A DNA stretch of 64,000 nucleotides from Mesobacillus jeotgali (GTDB taxonomy: Bacteria; Bacillota; Bacilli; Bacillales; Cytobacillaceae): assembly GCF_031759225.1 (NCBI RefSeq), contig NZ_CP134494.1, forward strand, positions 3,036,501 to 3,100,500. The letters are read 5' to 3'. The notes beneath the pieces were generated by a model. The model did no database searches. It was given only the letters and a program-made list of their open reading frames with translations, and was not told where the DNA came from. This document shows positions 1 through 9,611 of this stretch, piece by piece. The first letter of the stretch is position 1. The number at the start of each line of letters is the position of its first letter. Both the position numbers and the translations under genes were made by a program.

Positions 1-1010
1 TCGTCCCCCGGAGTGTAAATCAGGATAGCAATCGAATCACGGCCATCCCTTGCTGCCCTCCCTATTTCCTGAAGATAGGATTCGATTTGCAAGGGCATAT
101 GGAAATGAATCACAAAACGGACATCTTCTTTATTTATCCCCATTCCAAAAGCGCTTGTGGCACAGACAACATCCAGTTGTCCATTGATGAATTGCTGCTG
201 GATGAGGATCCGGCTTTCCGGGTCCAGGCCACCATGATATGCCATCGCCTTCATGATCCCATTCTCCCTCAAATGCACCGCAGTTTGCTCAGCGACTTTC
301 TTGCTGGAAAAATAAATGATTCCTGGACCTTTTAAGTATTTCACTAGCTCGACTGTCCGGTCCAGCTTCTCCTGAAAGGTAGATGCGAATTCCAAAGCAA
401 GTGAAATAGCAGGACGGTCGACTGAATAGACTACTTCATTCCAAACTCCTAAATGAAGCTTTTCGGCAATATCTTTTCGAACCTCCGCTGAAGCAGTGGC
501 TGTCAGTGCAAGAGTCAAAGGGCGGCCAAGCTTTTCGCGGAACTCTCCAAGCTTCAGGTAATCCGGCCTAAAATCATATCCCCATTGAGAAATACAATGG
601 GCTTCATCCACAACAAACAGCGAGACAGACAATTTTTTAATCCGGTTCAATACTGAATCAATCCCCAGCATTTCTGGAGAAATGAAGATAAACCGATATC
701 TTTCGAGTTCTTCCAATGCTTTAGCTTTCTGCTGCGGTGACAAAAAGGAGTTCAAGGCAATTACTCGCTTTTCACCCATAGCCATCATTTGGTCAACCTG
801 ATCCTGCATGAGTGACAGCAGAGGAGATATGACCAAAACAGGCCCGTCCAATAAATAACCCGGTAACTGGTAGCATAAGGACTTCCCCGTTCCAGTAGGC
901 AACATGGAAATGGTATGTTTATTTTCTAAAACGGATTGTATCGTTTCTTCCTGCCCTGAACGGAATGCCTCGAAGCCAAAATACTTTTTTAAATATCGTT
1001 TTAATTCCAT
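1..1010 (-). CDS. recS: RecQ-family ATP-dependent DNA helicase, C-terminus cut by window edge
   Basis: The 336 visible residues are the N-terminal helicase part of a RecQ-like 3'-5' DNA helicase that unwinds DNA in recombination and repair. I see Walker A (MLPTGTGKS, about residue 37), the DEAH box in DEAHCISQWG, and following helicase text with LTATAS. The protein starts MELKRYLKKYFGF. It overlaps the end of ypbB by 10 bases, so translation is probably coupled. The order fer, ypbB, recQ-like is that of B. subtilis, where the gene is recS. The C-terminal domains lie outside the window, so short RecS type versus full RecQ cannot be checked. Confidence 0.9.
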   Translation of the reverse strand, partial: MELKRYLKKYFGFEAFRSGQEETIQSVLENKHTISMLPTGTGKSLCYQLPGYLLDGPVLVISPLLSLMQDQVDQMMAMGEKRVIALNSFLSPQQKAKALEELERYRFIFISPEMLGIDSVLNRIKKLSVSLFVVDEAHCISQWGYDFRPDYLKLGEFREKLGRPLTLALTATASAEVRKDIAEKLHLGVWNEVVYSVDRPAISLALEFASTFQEKLDRTVELVKYLKGPGIIYFSSKKVAEQTAVHLRENGIMKAMAYHGGLDPESRILIQQQFINGQLDVVCATSAFGMGINKEDVRFVIHFHMPLQIESYLQEIGRAARDGRDSIAILIYTPGD

Positions 1011-2062
1011 TCGACATCACCATACTTAGCCAGAACAAGCCTGATTTCAAAATAGGATGCATCAGCCACTTGTTCCTTGATTTGCTTTAATTTTCTCGCG
1101 TTATTCTGCTGAGCTGCCTGAAGAATTCTTTGCCTTTTCTCATGAACTACATAATCGTCTATATTGAATTCACTAATCGAAAGGGCAATTTCCACTACAT
1201 GATCTTCGATCGTGCTTTGTTTGAGGTTCCGGACAGCTGCGACCTCCTCCAGGGTGTATCCCCTCTGCATCAATCTATACGTCTTTTCAGTCGAAAGCGT
1301 CAAAGGCACGCTTCTCTCCACTTTTTTTATCAATCCACTAAGTAATGGATAGGTATGTTCGTTCCCTATCACCTTATCGAACAGCGCATGCAGGCAATTT
1401 AAGAATTCGAAATGATAATGCGCGGGTTCCAGACCAATCTTTTCAGAAGCCTGTATGGTCGTCAATCCAATTTTTTTGAAACCTGTCAGCCTTAAAACAA
1501 CCAATTCAGGTCTCGCCTTTTCATTATCGAGAGCAGATATAAGCTCTCCATAAAGCCTTTCTGCAAGCTTGTAGCGATCTTCATTTTGCTGTTTAATGAA
1601 TTGTTTAACCCAAATATGGATTTCTCGCTTATTCCTTACAGGGATAAAGGAGCGTTCATGATTGATCAGATTTGAACTCACCTGGATCAGCAGCGTCAAT
1701 CTTTCCCAGAAAGTATCCGTTACCTGATGGTATCTCCAGCCATTCAGATAATCAGGAAGCTTGTATTCAGCTGCCTTTTGTTCCAGTGCTTGCACTCCCT
1801 TTTCAGTTAAAATCACTTTTGTTTCTGCAATTTCCTCCACCAGTCCCCTTTGCTGAAGCCTATCAATCATTTTTTCGAGGCCAGTACGGGTAACTGTTGG
1901 ATATGTATGAAAATATGGGGTGATTTTATACAAATGAGCATCCTGAATCGTTTGCGAGGAACGTTTGCCCTGAAGAAGGTGAAATAACGAATATATGGTT
2001 CTTTCGCCATTGATTTTGTTCAATATAGACAAAACAACTGTTTCCAGATACGTTATCTCCAT
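1001..2062 (-). CDS. ypbB: YpbB family helix-turn-helix protein
   Basis: A 353-residue protein of the YpbB family, whose biochemical role is not established. The last third contains a helix-turn-helix-like segment (YTLEEVAAVRNLKQSTIEDHV) of the kind also found at the C-terminus of some RecQ helicases. I chose the ATG at MEITYLET, 10 codons inside the longest frame, because AGGGTGA lies five bases before it. It is the first gene of a two-gene unit with recS (10-base overlap) and diverges from fer. Pairing with a RecQ helicase suggests a DNA-related role, but that is inference. Confidence 0.82.
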   Translation of the reverse strand: MEITYLETVVLSILNKINGERTIYSLFHLLQGKRSSQTIQDAHLYKITPYFHTYPTVTRTGLEKMIDRLQQRGLVEEIAETKVILTEKGVQALEQKAAEYKLPDYLNGWRYHQVTDTFWERLTLLIQVSSNLINHERSFIPVRNKREIHIWVKQFIKQQNEDRYKLAERLYGELISALDNEKARPELVVLRLTGFKKIGLTTIQASEKIGLEPAHYHFEFLNCLHALFDKVIGNEHTYPLLSGLIKKVERSVPLTLSTEKTYRLMQRGYTLEEVAAVRNLKQSTIEDHVVEIALSISEFNIDDYVVHEKRQRILQAAQQNNARKLKQIKEQVADASYFEIRLVLAKYGDVEWN

Positions 2063-2236
2063 AAAATCACCCTTGAATGAAAAATTAAGCAAAGGGCACG
2101 ATAATATTCGTCGCCCACTATAGCAGAAAAATAATATACCATTATTTTAACATGAAAATATCTAGTAAAATGTTTTATTTTCAACGAAAAAATCACTCAA
2201 CGCCTTGTGTGATAAGCATTCTCAATACTTTTTTTA

Positions 2237-2265
2237 TTGAAATGTTGGCGATACAGTTTTACAAT
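2237..2265 (+). promoter_or_regulatory. Probable SigA promoter of fer
   Basis: TTGAAA and TACAAT separated by 17 bases, about 75 bases before the fer start codon, in the divergent ypbB-fer gap. Confidence 0.6.
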
Positions 2266-2319
2266 AGGTATGAGGAATACGTTTTCACTGATTCGGTGGA
2301 AACAGCATATTATTGTTAA

Positions 2320-2589
<270 letters not shown>

Positions 2590-2599
2590 GAAAATACAT

Positions 2600-2628
2600 A
2601 ATTCCCGCTTACAGGCGGGAATTTTTTT
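2600..2628 (+). terminator. Intrinsic terminator of fer
   Basis: Hairpin ATTCCCGC/GCGGGAAT followed by a run of seven T. Confidence 0.9.
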
Positions 2629-2710
2629 ATTGGGCTTTTTCCATAAAACCTTGTTGCTTTCCCAAAACCAGCAATTGATTTTTACGAGACCTTTTAAAAA
2701 TTTTTCCCTA

Positions 2711-2747
2711 TTAAAAATTAAAAAGCAACGGTGCAGGCCGTTGCTTT
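2711..2747 (-). terminator. Intrinsic terminator of ribU
   Basis: On the minus strand AAAGCAACGG pairs with CCGTTGCTTT, then a T-rich tract. Confidence 0.85.
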
Positions 2748-2771
2748 GGTATCAATCTATATAAGATAAGT

Positions 2772-3353
2772 TTATGCGTTTTTAAAAGTTTGCTGTCTCT
2801 CGATCCATGTTTTCATCCTTGTGAACATCAGCATGAAAATGACAGACATCAATATGCCTTTTACGAAGTTAAATGGTAAAATCCCTGCAACAATCATCGC
2901 CCTGGCTTCTGGTCCAGACATGGCTGGCATATTCAAGAACAATGTGTAAGCAGGAAGGAACACGTAGTAGTTAAGGACACTCATCAGGATGGCCATACTT
3001 GTTGTCCCAGCCACCAGTGCAAACGTCATTCCTTTGTGCGATTTCATACGCTGATAAATGTAGTAGGTTGGCAGGATGAATAAAACCCCTGCTACAAAGT
3101 TGGCAACATGGCCTACAGGAACACCCGTATCACTGCCTGTCATGAAATAATCAAGCGTATTCTTCAAGAATTCTACTAAAATACCGGCTACCGGACCAAA
3201 AATCAACGCAGCAATCAATGCAGGAATATCACTGAAGTCGACCATTAAGAATTTAGGGAACGGCGGCAGCGGAAAATTCAGCAGCATCAATACATAAGAG
3301 ATACTGCTAAGCATACCAATTGAAACCATTGCTTTAACACTAAATTTTTTCAT
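2772..3353 (-). CDS. ribU: Riboflavin ECF transporter S component RibU
   Basis: A 193-residue integral membrane protein with about five or six hydrophobic segments, the substrate-binding S component of an ECF-type riboflavin importer. It needs the shared EcfT and EcfA subunits, which are not in this window. Family signs are the N-terminal VDFSDIPALI and the FGPVAGILVEFLKN segments. The start at MKKFSVKAM is set by GGAGAGAGG just upstream; the longer frame runs into leader RNA. An FMN riboswitch with its own terminator precedes the gene, which fits flavin import regulated by FMN. Confidence 0.92.
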   Translation of the reverse strand: MKKFSVKAMVSIGMLSSISYVLMLLNFPLPPFPKFLMVDFSDIPALIAALIFGPVAGILVEFLKNTLDYFMTGSDTGVPVGHVANFVAGVLFILPTYYIYQRMKSHKGMTFALVAGTTSMAILMSVLNYYVFLPAYTLFLNMPAMSGPEARAMIVAGILPFNFVKGILMSVIFMLMFTRMKTWIERQQTFKNA

Positions 3354-3421
3354 TTTTCCTCTCTCCTTATAGAGATCCATCTCACATAAAGAAGAAAGAT
3401 TCAGCAATCACATACCCATAA

Positions 3422-3456
3422 CAAATAAAACCCTCAAGTATTCTGTACTTGAGGGA
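3422..3456 (-). terminator. Riboswitch expression-platform terminator of ribU
   Basis: Minus-strand hairpin CCCTCAAGTA/TACTTGAGGG followed by TTTTATTT, between the FMN aptamer and the ribU start. It should form when FMN is bound and stop ribU transcription. Confidence 0.85.
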
Positions 3457-3520
3457 GACTTGTGAAGGGCATGCTTAATAAACGGTCAAAACCTGCATTT
3501 TTTGAACGTCTGCAGAACCT

Positions 3521-3648
3521 CCATCTTCTCCCATCCAGACTATACTGTCGGCTTTGGAATCGCACCAAATCCTGCCCTTACAGGCTCGCGGGCTTAGAGA
3601 ATAAATCTCATTACCGCCGATCGGGAATTTCACCCTGCCCCGAAGATA
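3521..3648 (-). promoter_or_regulatory. FMN riboswitch (RFN element)
   Basis: The minus strand carries the conserved RFN blocks in order: ATCTTCGGGGCAGGGTGAAA, TTCCCGATCGGCGGT, AGCCCGCGAGC, GATTTGGTG, GATTCC, GCCGACAGT and GTCTGGATGGGAGAAGAT. The first and last blocks pair as P1. It controls ribU through the terminator that follows. Confidence 0.95.
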
Positions 3649-3833
3649 GACCATATTTATTTAACAGGTTTATTATACTGAAAAAAAAATCATTTGTGAA
3701 GATGTATGCTTGTGAAGATTTTTTGACAGATGAATGTAAAGATGCCCCCTGCCTTGTATGGTCCACATAATTTATAATTAACTTCTGCTAAATTCGGAAT
3801 AAAGGAATACATTTAGATTAAATCAGTAATTTT

Positions 3834-3847
3834 TGAGAGCGCTTGCA
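3834..3847 (+). promoter_or_regulatory. cre-like palindrome upstream of serA
   Basis: TGAGAGCGCTTGCA matches the CcpA box consensus TGWNANCGNTNWCA except at one position. It lies about 25 bases upstream of the probable serA -35 box. One site by sequence alone is weak evidence. Confidence 0.35.
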
Positions 3848-3871
3848 TTTATTTATGAACAATCTCGCAGT

Positions 3872-3900
3872 TTGACAAAAGAATATTCGTTTTGTAAAAT
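3872..3900 (+). promoter_or_regulatory. Probable SigA promoter of serA
   Basis: TTGACA, a 17-base spacer and TAAAAT, about 47 bases before the serA ATG. Confidence 0.65.
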
Positions 3901-3946
3901 AATCAGAAAATTAACACTTTGTTTTACTAAAAGGAGTGAGTAAAGG

Positions 3947-5521
3947 ATGTTTCACGTTCTAGCGGCAGATTCAATTAAGGAAGAAGGCTTACAGCCCTTA
4001 TTAGAACAAAATGGGGTCCAGGTACATATCGGGAGTGTAGATTCAGGTATTATCGATTTACAAAAGATTGACGCCCTTCTTGTCAGAAGCGCCACAAAAG
4101 TCACCCAGGAGCTGCTCGACCTTATGCCCTCACTAAAAATCATCGGCCGTGCAGGTGTGGGTGTAGATAATATCGATATCGCCGAGGCGACAAAACGAGG
4201 CATTATCGTCGTCAATGCTCCGGATGGGAATACCATTTCTACGGCAGAACATACTTTTGCGATGATGTCTGCATTAATGAGAAACATTCCGCAGGCACAT
4301 TCTACTGTAAAAAATGGAGAATGGAAGAGAAATAAGTTTATTGGAAATGAACTTTACGGAAAGATATTAGGCATTATCGGTTTGGGGAGGATTGGTTCCG
4401 AGCTTGCAAAAAGAGCCAAGGCTTTCGGGATGTCAGTAAAGGTATATGACCCGTTTCTCACGAAGGAGCGTGCAGCAGTTTTGGGCGTTCAATTATCTTC
4501 TTTCGATGAGGTTCTCGCCGAAACAGATATCATTTCGGTTCACACACCTTTGACAAAGGAAACGAAAGGACTCCTTAACGAAAAGACTTTGAGCCAGACT
4601 AAAAAAGGTGTTTATCTCCTGAATTGTGCGAGAGGAGGGATAATTGACGAGATGGCTCTCGCCCATTTTATTGAGAACGGTCATGTTGCTGGTGCTGCAC
4701 TGGATGTATTTGAAGTTGAACCCCCGGAGAATCACCCTTTACTGAAGTTTGATTCCGTTATTGCCACTCCACACCTAGGAGCCTCTACAAAAGAAGCACA
4801 GCTGAATGTGGCCACCCAGGTCGCAAGTGAAATCAGAACATTTTTTGAAAATAACCCTGTTGCCAACTCAATCAATCTTCCGGCTATGTCTAAAGAAATT
4901 TATGAAAAAATACAACCATATCACCAGCTAGCAAAAGAAATGGGAAAAATTGTTTCAGAATGCCATAACAAAGGAATCAGTGAGCTTACAGCCACGTATT
5001 CAGGAACTGCAGCGGAACTGGAAACCACCTTTTTAACAAAGGCCCTGCTTGCAGGATTTTTTGAAAACCGCATCGATATGAAAGTCAACGAAGTGAATGC
5101 AATCCACATTGCAAAAGAACGAGGAATCATGGTTGGTGAAAAAGTGACCGGAAATTCGTATGGTTACGCAAATACGATAACAGTAACCGCAAGCGGGGAT
5201 GGAGAATCTTTTACCGTGAGAGGAACTTACATTGACCATTACGGCCCAAGGATTGTCAATCTCGACGGCTTTAACATCGATTTCCATCCATCAGGAAACC
5301 TCCTGTATATCCAGCATATGGACCGACCTGGTGTGATCGGGCATGTAGGAAAAGTCCTGGGTGATCATGACGTGAACATTGCTACCATGCAGGTTGGCAG
5401 AAAAGAAGCGGGCGGCGAAGCAATCATGGTCCTCTCGTTTGATAAGCCCCTTTCAATCGAAATGATAAGTAAGCTTGAGTCGCTGCAGGACATCGTTACA
5501 ATTAATAGTATTGTTCTATAA
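3947..5521 (+). CDS. serA: D-3-phosphoglycerate dehydrogenase
   Basis: A 524-residue enzyme that oxidises 3-phosphoglycerate with NAD+, the first step of serine synthesis. Domains in order: N-terminal substrate-binding lobe, Rossmann domain (GIIGLGRIGSELAKRA), catalytic Arg in NCARGGIIDE and His in ATPHLGAST, an intervening domain, and a C-terminal ACT domain (from about LLYIQHMDRPGVIG) that in this family senses serine. Length equals the long Bacillus type. AAGGAGTGAG precedes the ATG. It stands alone between its own promoter and a terminator. Confidence 0.96.
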   Translation: MFHVLAADSIKEEGLQPLLEQNGVQVHIGSVDSGIIDLQKIDALLVRSATKVTQELLDLMPSLKIIGRAGVGVDNIDIAEATKRGIIVVNAPDGNTISTAEHTFAMMSALMRNIPQAHSTVKNGEWKRNKFIGNELYGKILGIIGLGRIGSELAKRAKAFGMSVKVYDPFLTKERAAVLGVQLSSFDEVLAETDIISVHTPLTKETKGLLNEKTLSQTKKGVYLLNCARGGIIDEMALAHFIENGHVAGAALDVFEVEPPENHPLLKFDSVIATPHLGASTKEAQLNVATQVASEIRTFFENNPVANSINLPAMSKEIYEKIQPYHQLAKEMGKIVSECHNKGISELTATYSGTAAELETTFLTKALLAGFFENRIDMKVNEVNAIHIAKERGIMVGEKVTGNSYGYANTITVTASGDGESFTVRGTYIDHYGPRIVNLDGFNIDFHPSGNLLYIQHMDRPGVIGHVGKVLGDHDVNIATMQVGRKEAGGEAIMVLSFDKPLSIEMISKLESLQDIVTINSIVL

Positions 5522-5530
5522 GCACGACAA

Positions 5531-5568
5531 ACAGGCCTCCAATTAGCGAGGCCTGTGTTTTTTTGTTT
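5531..5568 (+). terminator. Intrinsic terminator of serA
   Basis: ACAGGCCTC/GAGGCCTGT nine-base-pair stem followed by a T run. Confidence 0.9.
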
Positions 5569-5605
5569 TGCGAACCGCTCCCTGTATCAAAAAAAATTTC
5601 CTGTT

Positions 5606-6418
5606 TTATCCCAGAGGAAAAGATTTTCGCTCACCTTTGGAAAACGTCATGATTTCCTTATAGCCAACTTCCTGTGCAAGTTCAAGAGCCTGATCGAAAT
5701 CAGCACCGACATGCTCAGGTACATGGGCATCTGAGGACAAGACAATCGGTATTTTCTTATCAAAGCACATCTGCAATAGGCGTTGGTCCGGATACAAAGT
5801 CTGAGTAGGCTTCCGCAGTCCGGCTGTGCTAATTTCCACACAGGTCTTGGACTGTGCCAAAGCCGAGGTCGCACGGTCATACTGTTCCATGAGGAAACTT
5901 TCATCTTCAGGCACATACCTAAAAATTTTGACAAGGTCAATATGACCGATGATATCAAACATGTTGGATTGAGCCAGCGTTACCACCTGGTCAAAATAAC
6001 TTCTATAGACTTCATAAACATCTCTTCTATCCCATTCTTTACGATATTCTGCAAGGTCGATCCCAAAATCACCAATCCAGTGGATCGAGCCAATAACATA
6101 ATCAAAGTCATAGCTTTTAATGAACTGTTCCATCTCCTTATGCTTGCCAGGAGTGTAGTCCATCTCGATTGACATTTTTACGTCGATCTCATTTCTCCAT
6201 GCTTCCTCAAAAAGATGAACGTAATCAGCCATATCATAAAATCTACGTTCATCCACCCAGCTATTGCGTAAAATGTCTGCAGTCTGATAGAAATGATAAG
6301 CATGTTCAGATATCCCGAAATGCTGGATCCCTTTGTCACGTGCTGTATCAGTGAACTTCTTCATGTAGTCAAGTGTCAATGTTCCTCTCTCAAGATGGTT
6401 GTGATAATCCGTCAGCAT
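5606..6418 (-). CDS. hisJ: PHP-family histidinol phosphatase-like protein
   Basis: A 270-residue PHP-domain metal-dependent phosphoesterase resembling Bacillus HisJ, which dephosphorylates histidinol phosphate in histidine synthesis. Metal-binding motifs visible: DYHNHLE near the N-terminus, GISEHAYH, IEMDYTPG, GSIHWIG, DIIGHIDL and SSDAHVPEHVG. Start taken at MLTDYHNH because AAAGGGGATGG stands before it; an ATG three codons earlier lies inside that ribosome site. No other his genes are near, so the substrate is inferred from family only. Confidence 0.75.
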   Translation of the reverse strand: MLTDYHNHLERGTLTLDYMKKFTDTARDKGIQHFGISEHAYHFYQTADILRNSWVDERRFYDMADYVHLFEEAWRNEIDVKMSIEMDYTPGKHKEMEQFIKSYDFDYVIGSIHWIGDFGIDLAEYRKEWDRRDVYEVYRSYFDQVVTLAQSNMFDIIGHIDLVKIFRYVPEDESFLMEQYDRATSALAQSKTCVEISTAGLRKPTQTLYPDQRLLQMCFDKKIPIVLSSDAHVPEHVGADFDQALELAQEVGYKEIMTFSKGERKSFPLG

Positions 6419-6486
6419 AGTATCCATCCCCTTTTGCACTCTTTTACCAATTATACTTTCAGATATCACCTTGGTACAAGGAGAGA

Positions 6487-7449
6487 TTATCGGGTAATTA
6501 AGATTTGCTGAGGCTGTATGGTGTCAGATGCCAAATTGTTCAGAGCTTTTAATTTTTCCACAGACGTGTTTGTTTTTCTTGCGATGGAGATGAGTGTATC
6601 CCCGGATGAAACGACATAACTCCTTCCAGCTGAACTCTTGATTATTAAAATGTCACCAGCAGAGATATGGTTATTGCTGATATTATTTTCTTTTTTAATT
6701 TTATCTACTGTAGTATGATATTTCTCTGCGATTGACCAAAGAGTCTCACCTTTTTGGACGGTATGCTTATCTATAGATTGCTGCTCCACAGCATCTGTAC
6801 TTTCTCCATCTTTATTTTCATGTTCAGAATGTAAGCTTTCACCTTGTTTCCTAATATCGATATTATCCATCATTCGAAGCTTGGCGACTGTCTCCACCGT
6901 CACTTCATTTCCTTTTTTCTCCATAGCTACGATAGGCTGCCCCACTGCAGCTTCACCAAAAGCCAATACAGGATCGATCGCATTTTCCTTTTCATAAGTC
7001 CAATTATCCTTATGGACTTCGAAATGGAGATGAACTCCGGAGGAATCTCCTGTATTTCCCATCAGGCCGATTACATCACCCTGATTGACAACTTGTCCTT
7101 CTATTACGTTCCTTTTATTCAAATGTGCATATACAGTTTCCAGGTTGTTATCATGCTTGATGAACACAACATGTCCATATGAACCCGAAAAATATGATTT
7201 TGTTACTACCCCTTTATCAACACTATGTATAGGTGTTCTGGACTCACCGGCAATGTCAATTCCCTTATGATGGCCATGACGTGTTCCATATAAGTCGGTT
7301 ATGACTCCATCAGCAGGCCATACCCAATCTGATGTTAATTTTGTTATATCAAGCATTTCTGCCTGAGAGTGCTTTCCGCCAAGAAATAGCAAGCTGATAC
7401 AGAGTGCCATGATCCCGGCAATGAGTAAACGCTTTATGTAATCCTGCAT
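6487..7449 (-). CDS. M23 metallopeptidase with two LysM domains
   Basis: A 320-residue secreted or membrane-anchored cell wall hydrolase. Order: N-terminal hydrophobic anchor or signal (residues 7-24), M23 (lysostaphin-type) peptidase with zinc residues H61 and D65 (GHHKGIDIAG) and H140/H142 (HLHFEVH), a charged Glu/Ser-rich linker (about 190-225), then two LysM peptidoglycan-binding repeats (about 228-272 and 277-320). AAGGAGGAAG precedes the ATG. It would cut peptide cross-links in peptidoglycan. Whether it serves growth or sporulation cannot be told here. Confidence 0.88.
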   Translation of the reverse strand: MQDYIKRLLIAGIMALCISLLFLGGKHSQAEMLDITKLTSDWVWPADGVITDLYGTRHGHHKGIDIAGESRTPIHSVDKGVVTKSYFSGSYGHVVFIKHDNNLETVYAHLNKRNVIEGQVVNQGDVIGLMGNTGDSSGVHLHFEVHKDNWTYEKENAIDPVLAFGEAAVGQPIVAMEKKGNEVTVETVAKLRMMDNIDIRKQGESLHSEHENKDGESTDAVEQQSIDKHTVQKGETLWSIAEKYHTTVDKIKKENNISNNHISAGDILIIKSSAGRSYVVSSGDTLISIARKTNTSVEKLKALNNLASDTIQPQQILITR

Positions 7450-7630
7450 TTTCTTCCTCCTTAACTTTTGACTCCCTTTCCATCCCTATGACAGCCTGTA
7501 CAAAAATAGAACTGAATCGTGGAAAAGCAGCAGCAAAAAAAGCACATTCGTTATAATTGGTGGGAAACTGCTTTTTTATGCAAAAGAAGGAAAATTTGTT
7601 TATGGGCCTGTGATGGCAAAGAGCTCAAAG

Positions 7631-7664
7631 TAAAAAAAAGAAAGACCAGGTGGCCTTTCTTTTA
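7631..7664 (-). terminator. Intrinsic terminator of sigX-rsiX
   Basis: Minus-strand AAAGAAAGGCC pairs with GGTCTTTCTTT, then a T run. The stem overlaps the rsiX stop codon. Confidence 0.85.
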
Positions 7665-8897
7665 GTCAATGTTTTTCTTATTGGGAGCAAGTGGCAGCGA
7701 GAGGACTTCGTTCATATTGAAAGGTCCAATTTGGTCAATGTTCGCATTTGTGAATCTGACCCCTGTGTATTCAAACTCACTCACCGTCATTAAGATCGCC
7801 TCGAGATGTGGCAGGAAACTTTCGTCCAAAGTCGTATCATCAGTTAAAGTGATTTCTAACACTTTATCTTTTAATTCAGTTTTTGCAAACTTAAAACCAT
7901 CCGGCAGGGAAGGTGAAAGATACCCTACCTCATCACCCTTCCGCATCTGCGCAAAGGCATCACCAACTGTTTCATACTGTTCTTTGGTCGGCACAAGATA
8001 CGGATTCTGTATACCTTCAACTGTCAAAAACAAGTATGCACGCCTCTTTTTTGTCTCTGCGTTGATTGGAAGCTCCTCCATGGAGCCAAAGTTGCCCAGG
8101 TCAATCCCGGGTTTGCTCTCAGTAGTCAACACCATTTTATCGATTCCTGCTCGTGAGAAATTCTGTGTCATGGAATCAACAAAAATAATGTTTGTAGCAC
8201 TTCCATATTGAAATGGGTGATTTGGCTTTACATCCATTGTCAGTGTCTTACTGCCTTCATCGTAGTTCCAGGATGCATCCATTGGATAGTAATCGGTCAA
8301 TCCCCATTCCTCTTCTTTAAGCTTAGGCATCATTTCTGTATAGCTGTCTATCCAACTTTTTCCTTCTTGCTTTGGCGTTGTAACAGTAACTGGAACAACC
8401 GTCATAACCTGCTGGTCAGGAATGGCGTAGCTGAGGAGTTCCGTAGTCTCGGTGTCTATTTCCTCAGGATATAACGAAATCAGTCCCTCATAAGGATTTC
8501 CTTTATCCATGGCGGCAAATTCATTAGCCTTTTCTTCACCATCTGCTGAATCCGCCATTAAAGTGTTCTCCTTTTCAGCAGCACTATTACTTGCCGAATC
8601 ATCTCTGACAGCTGTATCCATTTCCATGGACGACTTGGCTTCAGAGGCGGAGTTTCTATCCATACTCTCCTGAGATGCGTCGTTGACATCCAGCAATCCC
8701 GGAGAAAGGATGAAGGCGAGGAAGAGTACCGCAGCTAGTGCAACTCCTGGTACAACCCATGCTGGCATTTTCTTTCTTTTTTCAACACGATGGGCGATAT
8801 TCGAATAAATGTCACGAGAGTCGCGATGGTCTTTTATCTTTGGCATCTGGCCGAGGATTTCTTCTAGCTGCTTATCGCTTAGCTGTGACTTTTTCAC
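7662..8897 (-). CDS. rsiX: Anti-sigma factor RsiX-like membrane protein
   Basis: A 411-residue protein with a cytoplasmic N-terminus (1-45), one membrane segment (about 46-69) and a large extracytoplasmic domain starting with a Ser/Asp/Glu-rich stretch. The layout and its place directly after sigX match RsiX, which holds SigX at the membrane. The start codon is GTG, fixed by GGAAGGGATG upstream, and overlaps the last 26 bases of sigX, so the pair is coupled. Sequence motifs are few; identity rests mainly on topology and gene order. Confidence 0.8.
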   Translation of the reverse strand: MKKSQLSDKQLEEILGQMPKIKDHRDSRDIYSNIAHRVEKRKKMPAWVVPGVALAAVLFLAFILSPGLLDVNDASQESMDRNSASEAKSSMEMDTAVRDDSASNSAAEKENTLMADSADGEEKANEFAAMDKGNPYEGLISLYPEEIDTETTELLSYAIPDQQVMTVVPVTVTTPKQEGKSWIDSYTEMMPKLKEEEWGLTDYYPMDASWNYDEGSKTLTMDVKPNHPFQYGSATNIIFVDSMTQNFSRAGIDKMVLTTESKPGIDLGNFGSMEELPINAETKKRRAYLFLTVEGIQNPYLVPTKEQYETVGDAFAQMRKGDEVGYLSPSLPDGFKFAKTELKDKVLEITLTDDTTLDESFLPHLEAILMTVSEFEYTGVRFTNANIDQIGPFNMNEVLSLPLAPNKKNID

Positions 8898-9423
8898 TAG
8901 TCATCCCTTCCTTTTCAATCATTTCTTCCATAAGCTTTTTCAGCGTCTTCAATCCGCGGTGCTGCGTTGTCTTCACTTTGCTTTCCGTCCAGGATAAAGC
9001 TTCTGCTGTTTCGCTTATGGATAGCTCATGTATATAGCGCATGATGATGACCATTCGCTGGTCAACCGTGCATTGATCTAGGCACTTGTACATCATTTGG
9101 ATTTCTTCACTTTGGAGCGCCATTTCTTCAGGCAATGGCTGATCATCCCTTACCTGGCGTGCCGACATATCAAAGGATTCAAGCAATCGCTGCTTCCAGC
9201 CCTTCTGTTTTCGGAAGTGATCAATCGCGACATTCTTCGCAATCGAAAACAGCCATGTCTTTTCACTGCTCTTGCCCTCAAACCGATCGTATGCCTTCAA
9301 TACCCGGATGTACACTTCCTGTACAAGGTCTTCGGCTAACTCCCTGCTTTTTACCATATAAAATAAAAATTGAAAAACGTCATGATGATATTTTTGATAC
9401 AATTCATCAAAAACGGAGTTCAT
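8872..9423 (-). CDS. sigX: ECF-type RNA polymerase sigma factor SigX
   Basis: A 183-residue ECF sigma factor. Region 2 shows ELAEDLVQEVYIRVLKAYDRFEG and KTWLFSIAKNVAIDHFRKQK; region 4 shows the HTH around LSISETAEALSWTESKVKTT. In B. subtilis SigX governs cell-envelope charge and resistance to cationic peptides. It lies after resABCDE and before rsiX, as in B. subtilis. GGAGG is 11 bases before the ATG, slightly far. A match to the SigX-type promoter upstream suggests autoregulation. Confidence 0.92.
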   Translation of the reverse strand: MNSVFDELYQKYHHDVFQFLFYMVKSRELAEDLVQEVYIRVLKAYDRFEGKSSEKTWLFSIAKNVAIDHFRKQKGWKQRLLESFDMSARQVRDDQPLPEEMALQSEEIQMMYKCLDQCTVDQRMVIIMRYIHELSISETAEALSWTESKVKTTQHRGLKTLKKLMEEMIEKEGMTSEKVTAKR

Positions 9424-9454
9424 AGGTCATTTCGCCTCCGTATTCATTAGATTA

Positions 9455-9480
9455 GTCGAAAAAGATTAATAAAAGTTTCA
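9455..9480 (-). promoter_or_regulatory. Probable autoregulated ECF (SigX-type) promoter
   Basis: On the minus strand TGAAAC, a 16-base T-rich spacer and CGAC, close to the SigX-type pattern of TGWAAC and CGWC. It lies about 32 bases before the sigX start and separates sigX from resE. Confidence 0.6.
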
Positions 9481-9611
9481 TTCTAACTATATTATTTTTA
9501 GAATGGAAATGGAAGGAATTTTCGAGGACAAAATTTGATGAAGTTAACTAAAATTTAAAAGGTTTAATAAGATGAGGAAAGCCATGGAATAATTAATTCT
9601 CATGGGGGGGA

